The position numbers and the translations under genes were made by a program. Shown piece after piece: positions 17,511 through 26,144 of a stretch of DNA of 64,000 bases. This DNA is from Aquibium pacificus (lineage in GTDB: Bacteria > Pseudomonadota > Alphaproteobacteria > Rhizobiales > Rhizobiaceae). The DNA lies in the NCBI RefSeq assembly GCF_040839445.1, contig NZ_JBDPGJ010000002.1, positions 124,001-188,000 of the forward strand, given 5' to 3'. The notes beneath the pieces are model-generated. The model did no database searches. It saw only the letters and a program-made list of their open reading frames with translations, and was not told where the DNA came from. Within the stretch, counting starts at the first letter, position 1; each line of letters begins with the position of its first letter.

Positions 17511-18218
17511 TCAGGCGGACTTTCGTTGCTGCATCTGCCCCAACGGGCGGTGCGCCAGCACGGTGAACGGCGCGCCCGGTTCCGGCTCCACGAAGAGCGC
17601 GAGCGATGCGATGTCAAGCGGCTCGCCCAGCAGGGGACCGAAGAAGGCTTCCACCGCTCCGCTGAAGCGCGGGGCATCGGCATCCGATATCCGGCCCGAG
17701 AGGGTCATGTGGAAGAAGAAGGATTCGAAGACGTACGGGTATCCCCACTGGTGGAGGTACTTCAGTTCGGCCGGCTTCAGCGATTCGGGATTGCGCCGCG
17801 CGATGTCCGCATCGGTCATGGGCGCGCGAAAGCGATCGAATGCGACGACGACGTCGCTCGCCAGACGCTCCAGCGCCGGGCTCCGGTCGGCAGGCGTCAG
17901 TGCGAAGAAGCGGCTGATCTGCCTCAACTTCATGGCCGGGAGATATACTGGTTCGACGCTGGCGGAAAAGGTATCGAAGGCGGCAAGAAGTGCAGGCTCG
18001 CTCTCGCCTGGGGCCAGGGCAAACGGCGCCTTGAGCGTGGCGTGGAAACCGTAGCGACGCGCAGACGCCGTATGGTAGGCGAGTTCTTCCGCCGAAAGTC
18101 CGGGCACCGAAGGAGCCGGAACAGACGCGCCGGTGAAGGGATCGCGCCCGAGCCAACGCGCCGCCGCCTGCGTCAGCGGGTCGTCATGAGGCGGCGTGAA
18201 ATAGATGGCATAGCGCAT
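17511..18218 (-). CDS. DUF1045 2H-phosphoesterase of the phosphonate cluster
   Basis: A 235-residue protein of the phn-associated DUF1045 family. It has the two H-x-T/S-x motifs of 2H phosphoesterases, GFHATLKAP (His59, Thr61) and FFFHMTLSG near residue 170. PhnP, the metallo-enzyme that opens 5-phosphoribosyl 1,2-cyclic phosphate after C-P cleavage, is not encoded in the window. A 2H phosphoesterase between phnE2 and phnM could do that job; this is inference from fold and context. It abuts phnM directly. Confidence 0.87.
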   Translation of the reverse strand: MRYAIYFTPPHDDPLTQAAARWLGRDPFTGASVPAPSVPGLSAEELAYHTASARRYGFHATLKAPFALAPGESEPALLAAFDTFSASVEPVYLPAMKLRQISRFFALTPADRSPALERLASDVVVAFDRFRAPMTDADIARRNPESLKPAELKYLHQWGYPYVFESFFFHMTLSGRISDADAPRFSGAVEAFFGPLLGEPLDIASLALFVEPEPGAPFTVLAHRPLGQMQQRKSA

Positions 18219-18322
18219 GGGAAACGGTCCTCGCCGAAGGCGACGGGATAGGCGATTTTCGTGACAAAATGACGAAGCCGCCGACGGCTACGGCCAGATA
18301 GCAAATCGGTCCGGCAAAGTCA

Positions 18323-19855
18323 TCAAGAGCGGGACGAGCCCTCCATCAGGCGCTGGCGGAAAAAGTTCGAGATGTTGTCGAAGACGAAGACGACGATCAG
18401 GATGAGCACGACCATGTAGGCGACGTTCTCCCAGTCCTGGTTGGTGCGCATCGCCTCCCACAACTTCAGGCCGATGCCTCCCGCGCCGACGGCGCCGATG
18501 ATGGTCGCCGAGCGCGTGTTCGATTCCCAAAAGTAGAGAGACTGACTGAGAAACACCGGAAGCACCTGCGGCAGGACGCCGTAGCGCTGCACCACTGCCG
18601 GGGCCGCGCCGACCGATCGGACGCCCTCGCGCTGCTTGTCGTCGATGTTTTCCAGCGTCTCGGAATAGAGTTTCCCGAAGGTGCCGGTGTCGGTGAAGAA
18701 GATCGCCGAGATGCCGGCCAGCGGGCCGGGGCCGAAGGCACGGGTGAAGAACAACGCCCATATCAGCATGTCGACGGAACGGAGAAAGTCGAACAGGCGC
18801 TTGAAGACCTGATTGGCGAAGAAGTTGGGCGTGATGTTGCGCGCCGCCGCGAAGGCGAGCGGAAATGCCAACAGCGACGCGAAGACCGTCCCCACGAAGG
18901 CCATGACGATGGTCTGCAGCAGCTTGATCCATACGTCGGCATGCTGCCATTCGGCATTGTAGAGGATGTTGTTCACGGCAAGAGCAAAGTTGGATATTTC
19001 GGGGACCAGCCGCGGTCCCGCCGCGATCAGCGACACGACTTCTCCGAAGGATTTGCCCCAGAAAGGCGAGTTCGTGTCGAAGACGAAGTTCTCCCAGCCC
19101 CAGAAACGGTGGCGGATCTTGACTTCGTCGCTCTCGATCTCGGCACGTCCCGAGAAACCGAAGCTGACGATGATCTTCCCACCGGTCGCGCGCTGCTGGG
19201 CCCAGGCAGGCAGGGGAGCGCGTGGGATCACGCTCTCGTTGCGCACGATGTCGACATCGAGGATTTCGGTCCCGCGCGTGACGGTGACGCGTCCTGGGCG
19301 GATATCGATCGCGGCCGTCGGACCGATCTCGACGACGGTCCGCACGATCTCCTCCTCGCGGACGGTTTCCGGCCCCCGTTCCGGGCTCTCTGGCGTCGCC
19401 GCCGGTTCGCGTTCCGCGGCGGGCGCGGTGTCCCCTCCGACCGGCCCGAGCAGGCTGCCGAACGAACTGTCCTGCCCGCCACCCGAACCTTTCGAGGTGT
19501 CCGGACCATTCACGACGCGTTCGACGACGGCGCGTTCGGTGGTCACCCAGCCCGGCTGCGGATTTTCTCCAAGCGGAGAGAAGCGCGGATAGGATATCAC
19601 CAGGTGGCTTTCCGCGAATTCCACGTCCGGCCGGACTTCGTAGGAAACCCAGTCGGCGAGGTAGTTGCCGGCGATGTCCCAGTTGCCGTTCGACAACACC
19701 GTCCCGATGGAGAAGAACCACCAGGCGAAGACGAGGTAGAGCGCGATCCCGGCGGCGACCAGCGAGCCGGTGAACCGCTGCGCGAACGAGCGCTTAAAGA
19801 GCGCGGGATGGCGCGCAGCCACTTTGCCTATCTCGGATGCGGACAGCAGCGCCAT
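18323..19855 (-). CDS. phnE: Phosphonate ABC transporter permease PhnE2, with large periplasmic insertion
   Basis: A 510-residue inner-membrane permease. One N-terminal helix (about residues 31-53) is followed by some 230 residues without clear membrane segments, including a Gly/Ser then Pro/Glu-rich stretch (GPVGGDTAPAAEREPAATPE). The permease domain comes after, with the EAA-type loop GVRSVGAAPAVVQRYGVLPQ and SATIIGAVGAGGIG. A basic PhnE has under 300 residues, so the middle section is an added extracytoplasmic part. The ATG at 19855, four bases after the phnE1 stop, was chosen over an upstream TTG at 19897. It forms a heteromer with PhnE1. Confidence 0.92.
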   Translation of the reverse strand: MALLSASEIGKVAARHPALFKRSFAQRFTGSLVAAGIALYLVFAWWFFSIGTVLSNGNWDIAGNYLADWVSYEVRPDVEFAESHLVISYPRFSPLGENPQPGWVTTERAVVERVVNGPDTSKGSGGGQDSSFGSLLGPVGGDTAPAAEREPAATPESPERGPETVREEEIVRTVVEIGPTAAIDIRPGRVTVTRGTEILDVDIVRNESVIPRAPLPAWAQQRATGGKIIVSFGFSGRAEIESDEVKIRHRFWGWENFVFDTNSPFWGKSFGEVVSLIAAGPRLVPEISNFALAVNNILYNAEWQHADVWIKLLQTIVMAFVGTVFASLLAFPLAFAAARNITPNFFANQVFKRLFDFLRSVDMLIWALFFTRAFGPGPLAGISAIFFTDTGTFGKLYSETLENIDDKQREGVRSVGAAPAVVQRYGVLPQVLPVFLSQSLYFWESNTRSATIIGAVGAGGIGLKLWEAMRTNQDWENVAYMVVLILIVVFVFDNISNFFRQRLMEGSSRS

Positions 19856-19859
19856 GGTC

Positions 19860-20828
19860 TCAGGCCCCCCGACCGAACTCGAAGGCTTGCGAACCAACCA
19901 GGCGCTTGCGCATCCAGGCGGAGAACTGGTCGACGACGACGATCGTGGTGAAAAGGAGAAGGACGATGGCGAGCGTCTTGGCCTCGTGGCCGCGGCTGAT
20001 CGAAAGCCTCAGCGCCTCGCCGATGCCGCCGCCGCCAACGGCGCCGATAATTGTCGAGGCGCGCACGTTGATCTCGAAACGCAGCAGGCCGTAGCTCAGG
20101 AAGTTCGGCAGCACCTGCGGGACGATGCCGAACCAGACCCGCTCGGTCCAGTTGCCCCCGGCGGCGCGCAGGCCCTCTTCCGGGCGCATGTCGGCGTTTT
20201 CGACCACCTCGAAGAACATCTTCCCCAGGGCCCCGATGGTATGGATCGTCACCGCGATCATCGCGGGTACGGCACCCAGCGAGAAGATCGCGAGAAAAAA
20301 TCCCGAAATGACGATCTCGGGAAAGGCGCGCAGGATTTCCATGAAACGACGCACGAAGAAGCGCAGCCAGCGGTTCGCCACGAGGTTGCGCGCAGCGAGG
20401 AAGCAGAGCAGGAACCCCGCGCCGAAACCGATCAGGGTCGAGACCGCCGCGATATTCAGCGTTTCGATCATCTTGTAGAAATATTCGGGAAGATAGAGCG
20501 TCTCCGTGAGGTAGACCCGCCCTTCCGGATAGTCGAACTTCAGGCTTCCGTCGAAATGGGGCGAGGGCAGATCGAACATCGCCCGCCAGACTTCCCATCC
20601 GTCGCGCGGGACGAGCATGGAAATGAAATCGAAGAAATAAGGCAGCCGGTCGAAGAATTTGCCGGCATTGGTCTCGTTCGCGAACCAGAGCGACGCCGTC
20701 ATGGCGGCAATGAAGACCCCGAACCCGAGCAGGGTGTACATGCGGCGGCGGCCCGCCAGTTCCCGCCAGTGGCGCTCGACGAGATGGCCCGTCTCGGAAA
20801 GCGGCGTCGCCGTCATGGTGGCCGTCAT
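19860..20828 (-). CDS. phnE: Phosphonate ABC transporter permease PhnE1
   Basis: A 322-residue permease with a first helix at about residues 31-50 and a binding-protein-dependent permease domain (RFFVRRFMEILRAFPEIVIS, then EEGLRAAGGNWTERVWFGIVPQ as the EAA loop and STIIGAVGGGGIGEAL). The ATG at 20828 was used; an alternative at 20867 would add 13 residues overlapping a strong hairpin. It follows phnD after 87 bases that hold that hairpin, and phnE2 follows after four bases. Confidence 0.93.
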   Translation of the reverse strand: MTATMTATPLSETGHLVERHWRELAGRRRMYTLLGFGVFIAAMTASLWFANETNAGKFFDRLPYFFDFISMLVPRDGWEVWRAMFDLPSPHFDGSLKFDYPEGRVYLTETLYLPEYFYKMIETLNIAAVSTLIGFGAGFLLCFLAARNLVANRWLRFFVRRFMEILRAFPEIVISGFFLAIFSLGAVPAMIAVTIHTIGALGKMFFEVVENADMRPEEGLRAAGGNWTERVWFGIVPQVLPNFLSYGLLRFEINVRASTIIGAVGGGGIGEALRLSISRGHEAKTLAIVLLLFTTIVVVDQFSAWMRKRLVGSQAFEFGRGA

Positions 20829-20867
20829 TTCGATCCCGCGCTGAACATACCTTGTCCGAACATGCAA

Positions 20868-20901
20868 GACGCGCCGCCCGCTGGTTCGCGGACGGCGCGT
20901 C
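20868..20901 (-). repeat. Strong hairpin between phnD and phnE1
   Basis: Positions 20868-20881 pair with 20888-20901, 13 of 14 pairs, around the loop TGGTTC (plus-strand reading). On the minus strand no T-run follows, so it is not a classic terminator. Such stems after a binding-protein gene often protect the upstream mRNA and lower permease expression. That role is inferred. Confidence 0.6.
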
Positions 20902-20915
20902 CGGTTGGCTGATGC

Positions 20916-21827
20916 TTACGAGCCGATCTGCGCCTTACGGACGTCGATGATCGGCTGATAGAAGGCCGGAGTCACTTCCGTGAAACCCTTGAAGTCGCCG
21001 CCCTGGATGGCGGAGAAGCAGGCCGGATCGCTCTCGGGCAGCGCCAGCATGAAGTCCTTGAACTTGGTCTTCATGTCGTCGTTCATCGACGTGCGAACGA
21101 CGATCGGGCCGTTCGGGATCAGCGGCGACTTCCAGATCTCGACGAGATCGTCCATGTCGAGGATGCCCTTGTCGACCATCTTGCGCAGGTTGCCGGAGGT
21201 ATAGCCGTCCTTGAATTCGCCGACGCCCGAAGCCCAGGTGGTGCCGGCGTCGAAAGTGCCCTTGACGACTTCGAGAACCAGGTTCTCATGGCCGCCGCCG
21301 AAACCGGTCTCGGCGAAATAATCCTTCACGGCGACGCCGCCGAGGTCCTTCGGCAGGGTGACGACCGGCACGAGGTAGCCGGAGGTGGAGTCCGGATCGG
21401 CGAAGCCCAGCTTCTTGCCCTTGAGGTCGTTGAGCGACGTGAGGCCGGAATCGGCTCGGGCGACCATCACGGAGTGGTAGCCGGTGGAACCGTCGGTCTG
21501 GATCGTCGTCAGGATCGGGTCGACCGCTTCCGGGTTCTCCAGATAGACCTTGGCATAGCCCGAAGCGCCGAGTTCGGCGTAGTCGAGCGTGCCGCCGAGC
21601 AGACCCTGGATCACGCCGTCATAGTCGGCCGCCGGGAACAGCGACACCTTCTCGACGCCGAGAACGCCCGGGAGCTTGTCGACCATGCACTGGAAGTTGC
21701 GCAGCCGATCGGCCTCGTTCTCGCCGCCGAGAATGCCGATGCGGAAGTCCTTCAGATCCTCCGCCTGCGCCGAACCGACTGCGAGGGCGGCGAGCGCGAC
21801 GGCGCCCATCAGTGCCTTTTTGAACAT
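20916..21827 (-). CDS. phnD: Phosphonate ABC transporter substrate-binding protein
   Basis: A 303-residue periplasmic binding protein with a signal peptide ending after AQA (residue 22). FRIGILGGENEADRL, the phosphonate-binding SGYAKVYLENP and TGYHSVMVARADSGL, ADPDSTSGYLVP and GTFDAGTTW are the PhnD pattern (type 2 periplasmic binding fold, PF12974). It delivers alkyl- or aminophosphonates to PhnE1/E2. It follows phnC by 84 bases, and a long hairpin downstream probably raises its mRNA level over the permeases. Confidence 0.95.
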   Translation of the reverse strand: MFKKALMGAVALAALAVGSAQAEDLKDFRIGILGGENEADRLRNFQCMVDKLPGVLGVEKVSLFPAADYDGVIQGLLGGTLDYAELGASGYAKVYLENPEAVDPILTTIQTDGSTGYHSVMVARADSGLTSLNDLKGKKLGFADPDSTSGYLVPVVTLPKDLGGVAVKDYFAETGFGGGHENLVLEVVKGTFDAGTTWASGVGEFKDGYTSGNLRKMVDKGILDMDDLVEIWKSPLIPNGPIVVRTSMNDDMKTKFKDFMLALPESDPACFSAIQGGDFKGFTEVTPAFYQPIIDVRKAQIGS

Positions 21828-21911
21828 CGATGTCTCTCCTGTTGGATCCGGCTCGCGCCGGTTGCCTGGATTTCGTGGAGGCCCGTTACGCGGGCTACTC
21901 GATCCCGCCCG

Positions 21912-22754
<843 letters not shown>

Positions 22755-22823
22755 ACGGCTCCCCGTTGTCGCGCTTTTTCGCGTCTACGGGAGAACCGGG
22801 TATCGAAGTTGGATGAAGCGGGG

Positions 22824-22852
22824 ATGTCAGGCGGATGACGGTTTCGTTACAG
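22824..22852 (-). promoter_or_regulatory. PHO box with three repeats upstream of phnC
   Basis: Read on the minus strand, the 7-mers CTGTAAC (22852-22846), CCGTCAT (22841-22835) and CTGACAT (22830-22824) are each separated by four bases, giving the 11-base period of PhoB sites (consensus CTGTCAT-N4-CTGTCAT). It starts about 98 bases before the phnC ATG. It indicates induction by phosphate starvation. Confidence 0.7.
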
Positions 22853-22876
22853 TCCACAGCCGCGAGGGGCTGACGG

Positions 22877-23494
22877 TCAGCCGCCGTGCTTCTCAAGGAA
22901 GGCCTCGGCCGACAGGGCGCGAAAGTCCTCGAGTGCCGTGCGAAGCCGGTCGTGATCCCAGTTCCACCAGGCCAGCGCCTGGTAGCGCTCCGCGGTTCTG
23001 CGGTCGAAGCGCTCGCGGATCGGTTTCGCGGGGACGCCGCCGACGATCGTATAGGGCGCGACATCCTTCGACACCACCGCTCCGGCGCCGATCACCGCCC
23101 CGTCGCCGACGGTGACGCCGGGAAGGACCGTCGATCCATGCCCGAGCCAGGTGTCGTGGCCGATCGTCACCTTGTTGCCGCGCCGCCATTCGAAGAAGGC
23201 TTCCTCGTGGCCGGCGTCCTCCCAGTAGTCGGAGGCGCGGTAGGTGAAGTGGTGCAGCGTCGGCCGCCAGGTCGGATGGTTGGTGGCGTTTATGCGGACG
23301 GCGGCGGCGATGTTGGAGAACTTGCCGATCTCGGCGCACCAGACGCCGCAATCCTGCATCAAGTAGGAATAGTCGCCGATCACGCTCTCGCCGATGCGAC
23401 AACGTTCGGCGACCTCCGTATAGCGGCCGAGCGTCGTATCGCTGACCTCGGCGGTGGGATGGACCAGGGGTTCGAGGGAAAGCCTGGTGCTCAT
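22877..23494 (-). CDS. Hexapeptide-repeat acyltransferase of the phosphonate cluster
   Basis: A 205-residue left-handed beta-helix protein close to xenobiotic/chloramphenicol acetyltransferases (CatB-like). The coil repeats run from PTAEVSDTTLGRYTEV to VTIGHDTWLGHGSTVLPGVTVGDGAVIGAGAVVSKDVAPYTIVGGVPA; INATNHPT contains the catalytic-type His. A family with this architecture is known from phn operons (TIGR03308 type). It may acetylate an aminophosphonate, as PhnO does with another fold; that is inference. Its ATG at 23494 overlaps the phnL stop (ATGA), which fixes the start and shows coupling. Confidence 0.88.
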   Translation of the reverse strand: MSTRLSLEPLVHPTAEVSDTTLGRYTEVAERCRIGESVIGDYSYLMQDCGVWCAEIGKFSNIAAAVRINATNHPTWRPTLHHFTYRASDYWEDAGHEEAFFEWRRGNKVTIGHDTWLGHGSTVLPGVTVGDGAVIGAGAVVSKDVAPYTIVGGVPAKPIRERFDRRTAERYQALAWWNWDHDRLRTALEDFRALSAEAFLEKHGG

Positions 23495-24198
23495 GCCGCC
23501 ACTTTTCCGGGTGCGAAGCGGGTGACGTCGATGACGGCGTCGGCGACCGCGTCGCGCACGTCCTGGTCGTGGAAGATGCCGAGCAGGGCGACGCCGGCCG
23601 CCTTCTTCTCGCCGATCATCTCCATCACGACGGCGCGGTTCCTGGCGTCCAGAGAGGCGGTCGGCTCGTCCAGCAGGAGCACCGGATGATCGGTGATGAA
23701 ACCCCGCGCGATGTTGACGCGCTGCTGCTCGCCGCCGGAGAACGTGGCGGGCGGCAGCGACCACAGCATCTCGGGCAGGTTCAGCCGCGCAAGCAGTTCC
23801 CGCGCCTTGGCACGCGCATCCTCCCGATCAACGCCCCTGACCGCGAGCGGTTCAGCTACGACGTCGACCGCGGAGACGCGCGGGACCGTTCTCAGGAACT
23901 GGCTGACATAGCCGATCGTGTCGCGGCGCACTGCGAGTACCGTGCGCGGCGAAGCCGAGGCGAGGTCGATGAGGCGGCCGGCATGCTGGACGATGATCTG
24001 GCCGGTATCGGCGGCGTAGTTACCGTAGAGCATCTTGATGATGGAACTCTTGCCAACACCCGAGGGTCCGCCGAGCACGGCGCATTCGCCCGTCTTCAGG
24101 GCGAAGGACACGTTTTCCACGACCGGAAGCCGCAGCCCGCCGCGCAGATGCATGAAGAAGCTCTTGGAGACTTCCGAGACGACGAGGGGCGTTGGCAT
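23491..24198 (-). CDS. phnL: C-P lyase core component PhnL (ABC-type ATPase)
   Basis: A 235-residue ATPase-like subunit with Walker A GPSGVGKSS, signature FSGGEQQRVNIARGF and Walker B VLLLDEPTASLD. The segment FFMHLRGGLRLPVVENVSFALKTGE after the first strand is the PhnL-specific insertion. PhnL is needed with PhnG, H and I to couple phosphonates to the ribose of ATP. The ATG at 24198, two bases after the phnK stop, gives the normal size. Confidence 0.94.
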   Translation of the reverse strand: MPTPLVVSEVSKSFFMHLRGGLRLPVVENVSFALKTGECAVLGGPSGVGKSSIIKMLYGNYAADTGQIIVQHAGRLIDLASASPRTVLAVRRDTIGYVSQFLRTVPRVSAVDVVAEPLAVRGVDREDARAKARELLARLNLPEMLWSLPPATFSGGEQQRVNIARGFITDHPVLLLDEPTASLDARNRAVVMEMIGEKKAAGVALLGIFHDQDVRDAVADAVIDVTRFAPGKVAA

Positions 24199-24200
24199 CG

Positions 24201-24980
24201 TCACACCTGCAGGATCGAGGATACGAGAAGCTGGGTGTAGGCCTCGCGCGGATCGTCCAGCACCCGGTCGGTGAGGCCGGTCTCGACCACGCGCCCGTCC
24301 TTCATGACCATCATGCGGTGCGACAGCAGCCGCGCCACCGCGAGGTCGTGGGTGACCACGATCGCCGCCAAGCCGAGATCGGTGACCAGTCCCCGCAGAA
24401 GATCGAGCAGGCGCGCCTGCACGGAGACGTCGAGGCCGCCGGTCGGCTCGTCCATGAAGACGAGGCGTGGACCCGTGACGAGATTGCGCGCGATCTGCAG
24501 GCGCTGGCGCATGCCGCCGGAAAAGGAGCGCGGCTCGTCGTCGACCCGGTCCGCTTCGATCTCGACTCGACCCAGCCAGTCGAGCGCGGTGGCGCGGATG
24601 TTGCCGTAGTGCCGGTCGCCCACTGCCATCAGCCGCTCGCCGACATTCGCACCCGCCGAGACCGTCATGCGGAGACCGTCGGCGGGGTTCTGATGGACGA
24701 AGCCCCAGTCCGTTCGCATCAGGAAACGCCGCTCGGCCTCGCTCATGCGATAGAGTTCGCGCCAGTCCCCGCCGCGCATGCGGTAGGAGACCGTGCCGGA
24801 TGTCGGCAGCAGGCGCGTCGAGATGCAGTTGAGCAGCGTTGTCTTGCCGGAGCCGGATTCGCCGACCACGGCCAGGACCTCGCCGGGCCACAGTTCGAAC
24901 GAAACGTCCTGGCAGCCGATGCGCTGCCCGTAGGACTTTGAGACGGCGGAGACGCGCAGAAGGGGCGTATCGGCGGTCAT
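24201..24980 (-). CDS. phnK: C-P lyase-associated ATPase PhnK
   Basis: A 259-residue ABC-type ATPase: Walker A GESGSGKTT, Q-loop HQNPADGLRMTVSAG, signature FSGGMRQRLQIARNL, Walker B LVFMDEPTGGLD. The RTDWGFVHQNP and GANVGERLMAVGDRHYGNI segments are the PhnK pattern. PhnK docks on the PhnGHIJ core and is thought to drive its remodelling by ATP hydrolysis. It overlaps phnJ by four bases. Confidence 0.95.
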   Translation of the reverse strand: MTADTPLLRVSAVSKSYGQRIGCQDVSFELWPGEVLAVVGESGSGKTTLLNCISTRLLPTSGTVSYRMRGGDWRELYRMSEAERRFLMRTDWGFVHQNPADGLRMTVSAGANVGERLMAVGDRHYGNIRATALDWLGRVEIEADRVDDEPRSFSGGMRQRLQIARNLVTGPRLVFMDEPTGGLDVSVQARLLDLLRGLVTDLGLAAIVVTHDLAVARLLSHRMMVMKDGRVVETGLTDRVLDDPREAYTQLLVSSILQV

Positions 24981-25855
24981 GGCAGCACTACCTTCTTCTC
25001 CTCCTCCTCCCTGGCGGGGGAGGAAAGCCGCCTCTCCTCGCAGAAGTCGGTATCGGAACAGACGAACATCCGTCCGCCGCGGTCGTCGAGAATCACCTCG
25101 TCGAGGTAAACCCCCTCGGCGCCGCAGAGCGCGCAGGGGCGGTCGAATTTCTGGATCTCGAAGGGATGGTCCTCGAAGTCGAGACTGACCACCCGGGTGT
25201 AGGGCGGGACGGCGTAGATGCGCTGCTCGCGGCCGGCGCCGAAGAGCTGGAGCGCGGCCGACATGTGCATCTTCGGATTGTCGAATTTCGGCGTCGGCGA
25301 GGGGTCCATCACGTAGCGCCCCTCTACCTTCACCGGATAGGCATAGGTGGTGGCGATGTGCCCGTTGCGGGCGATGTCCTCGTAGAGCTTGACGTGCATG
25401 AGCCCATATTCCTCGAGCGCGTGCATCTTGCGCGTCTCGGTCTCGCGCGGTTCGAGGAAGCGCAAGGGTTCGGGGATTGGCACCTGGTAGACCAGCACTT
25501 GGCCCTCCTTCAGCGGACGCTCGGGGATGCGGTGGCGCGTCTGGATGATCGTGGCTTCGGCGGTGTGGGTTGTCGTCTCGACGTCCGCGACCTTGCGGAA
25601 AAAGGCGCGGATCGAGACGGCGTTGGTCGTGTCGTCGGCGCCCTGGTCGATGACCTTGAGGACGTCGTCAGGCCCGACGATCGAGGCGGTCACCTGCACG
25701 CCGCCGGTACCCCATCCGTAGGGCATCGGCATCTCGCGGCTGGCGAACGGCACCTGATAGCCGGGAATGGCGATCCCCTTGAGGATCGCGCGTCGGATCA
25801 TGCGCTTCGTCTGCTCATCGAGATAGGCGAAGTTGTAGGTGGCGAGGGCGCTCAT
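24977..25855 (-). CDS. phnJ: Alpha-D-ribose 1-methylphosphonate 5-phosphate C-P lyase
   Basis: The radical-SAM subunit that cleaves the carbon-phosphorus bond, releasing methane or another alkane and ribose 1,2-cyclic phosphate 5-phosphate. FAYLDEQTKRMIRRAILKGIAIPGYQVPFASREMP is the N-terminal signature, with the Gly that becomes a radical in GIAIPGYQ. The cysteines sit in CALC and CSDTDFC near the C-terminus, the PhnJ arrangement that binds 4Fe-4S and forms the thiyl radical. With the ATG at 25855 it has 292 residues, the normal size; the frame that continues upstream runs into hicA. No strong ribosome site precedes it. Confidence 0.95.
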   Translation of the reverse strand: MSALATYNFAYLDEQTKRMIRRAILKGIAIPGYQVPFASREMPMPYGWGTGGVQVTASIVGPDDVLKVIDQGADDTTNAVSIRAFFRKVADVETTTHTAEATIIQTRHRIPERPLKEGQVLVYQVPIPEPLRFLEPRETETRKMHALEEYGLMHVKLYEDIARNGHIATTYAYPVKVEGRYVMDPSPTPKFDNPKMHMSAALQLFGAGREQRIYAVPPYTRVVSLDFEDHPFEIQKFDRPCALCGAEGVYLDEVILDDRGGRMFVCSDTDFCEERRLSSPAREEEEKKVVLP

Positions 25856-25877
25856 GGAGTCACACGGTATTGCCGAT

Positions 25878-25893
25878 CGCACAAAATTGTGCG
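25878..25893. promoter_or_regulatory. Candidate HicB operator upstream of hicA and phnJ
   Basis: CGCACAA (25878-25884) and TTGTGCG (25887-25893) form a perfect inverted repeat around AA. It lies 23 bases before the hicA start and 22 bases before the phnJ start on the other strand. HicB antitoxins with a C-terminal HTH bind such repeats in their own promoter, so this is the probable operator. It may also influence transcription toward phnJ. Confidence 0.55.
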
Positions 25894-25916
25894 AATTTGC
25901 TCGGAGGTGGAGACGG

Positions 25917-26123
25917 ATGCGGATGAAGCGGGAAGCGCTGATCCGGGAACTGCGCGCCCTGGCCCGCAGGCGGGGGCTCGCCTTCGAGGTATTCACCGAC
26001 AAGGGCAAGGGTTCGCACTACCGGGTTCGCCTTGGCGACCGCATGACCACGATCTAGTCGGGAGAACTGTCGAAGCTGATGGTGCGGACGATCAAGCGAC
26101 AGCTCGGTATCGACTCCGACTGA
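25917..26123 (+). pseudogene. hicA: HicA-family mRNA interferase toxin, interrupted by an amber stop
   Basis: The frame begins MRMKREALIRELRALARR with GGAGG before it, continues with KGKGSHYRVRLGDRMTTI (the His of GSH is the HicA catalytic residue) and meets TAG at 26055-26057. After the TAG the same frame reads SGELSKLMVRTIKRQLGID and ends at TGA 26121-26123, which is exactly the C-terminal helix of related HicA proteins. So one in-frame stop divides an otherwise complete gene of 68 codons plus stop. A change from CAG (Gln), common at this place as I recall, would explain it. The truncated 46-residue product keeps the catalytic His but loses the last helix; I infer it is inactive or weak. 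Confidence 0.8.
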
Positions 26124-26144
26124 GCCCACACGATGGAGGTCGCT

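Noticed and set aside
18219..18322. GTCAT/GTCAC repeats before the DUF1045 gene as a PHO box
   Set aside because: The two half-sites are eight bases apart instead of eleven, so the spacing does not fit PhoB.
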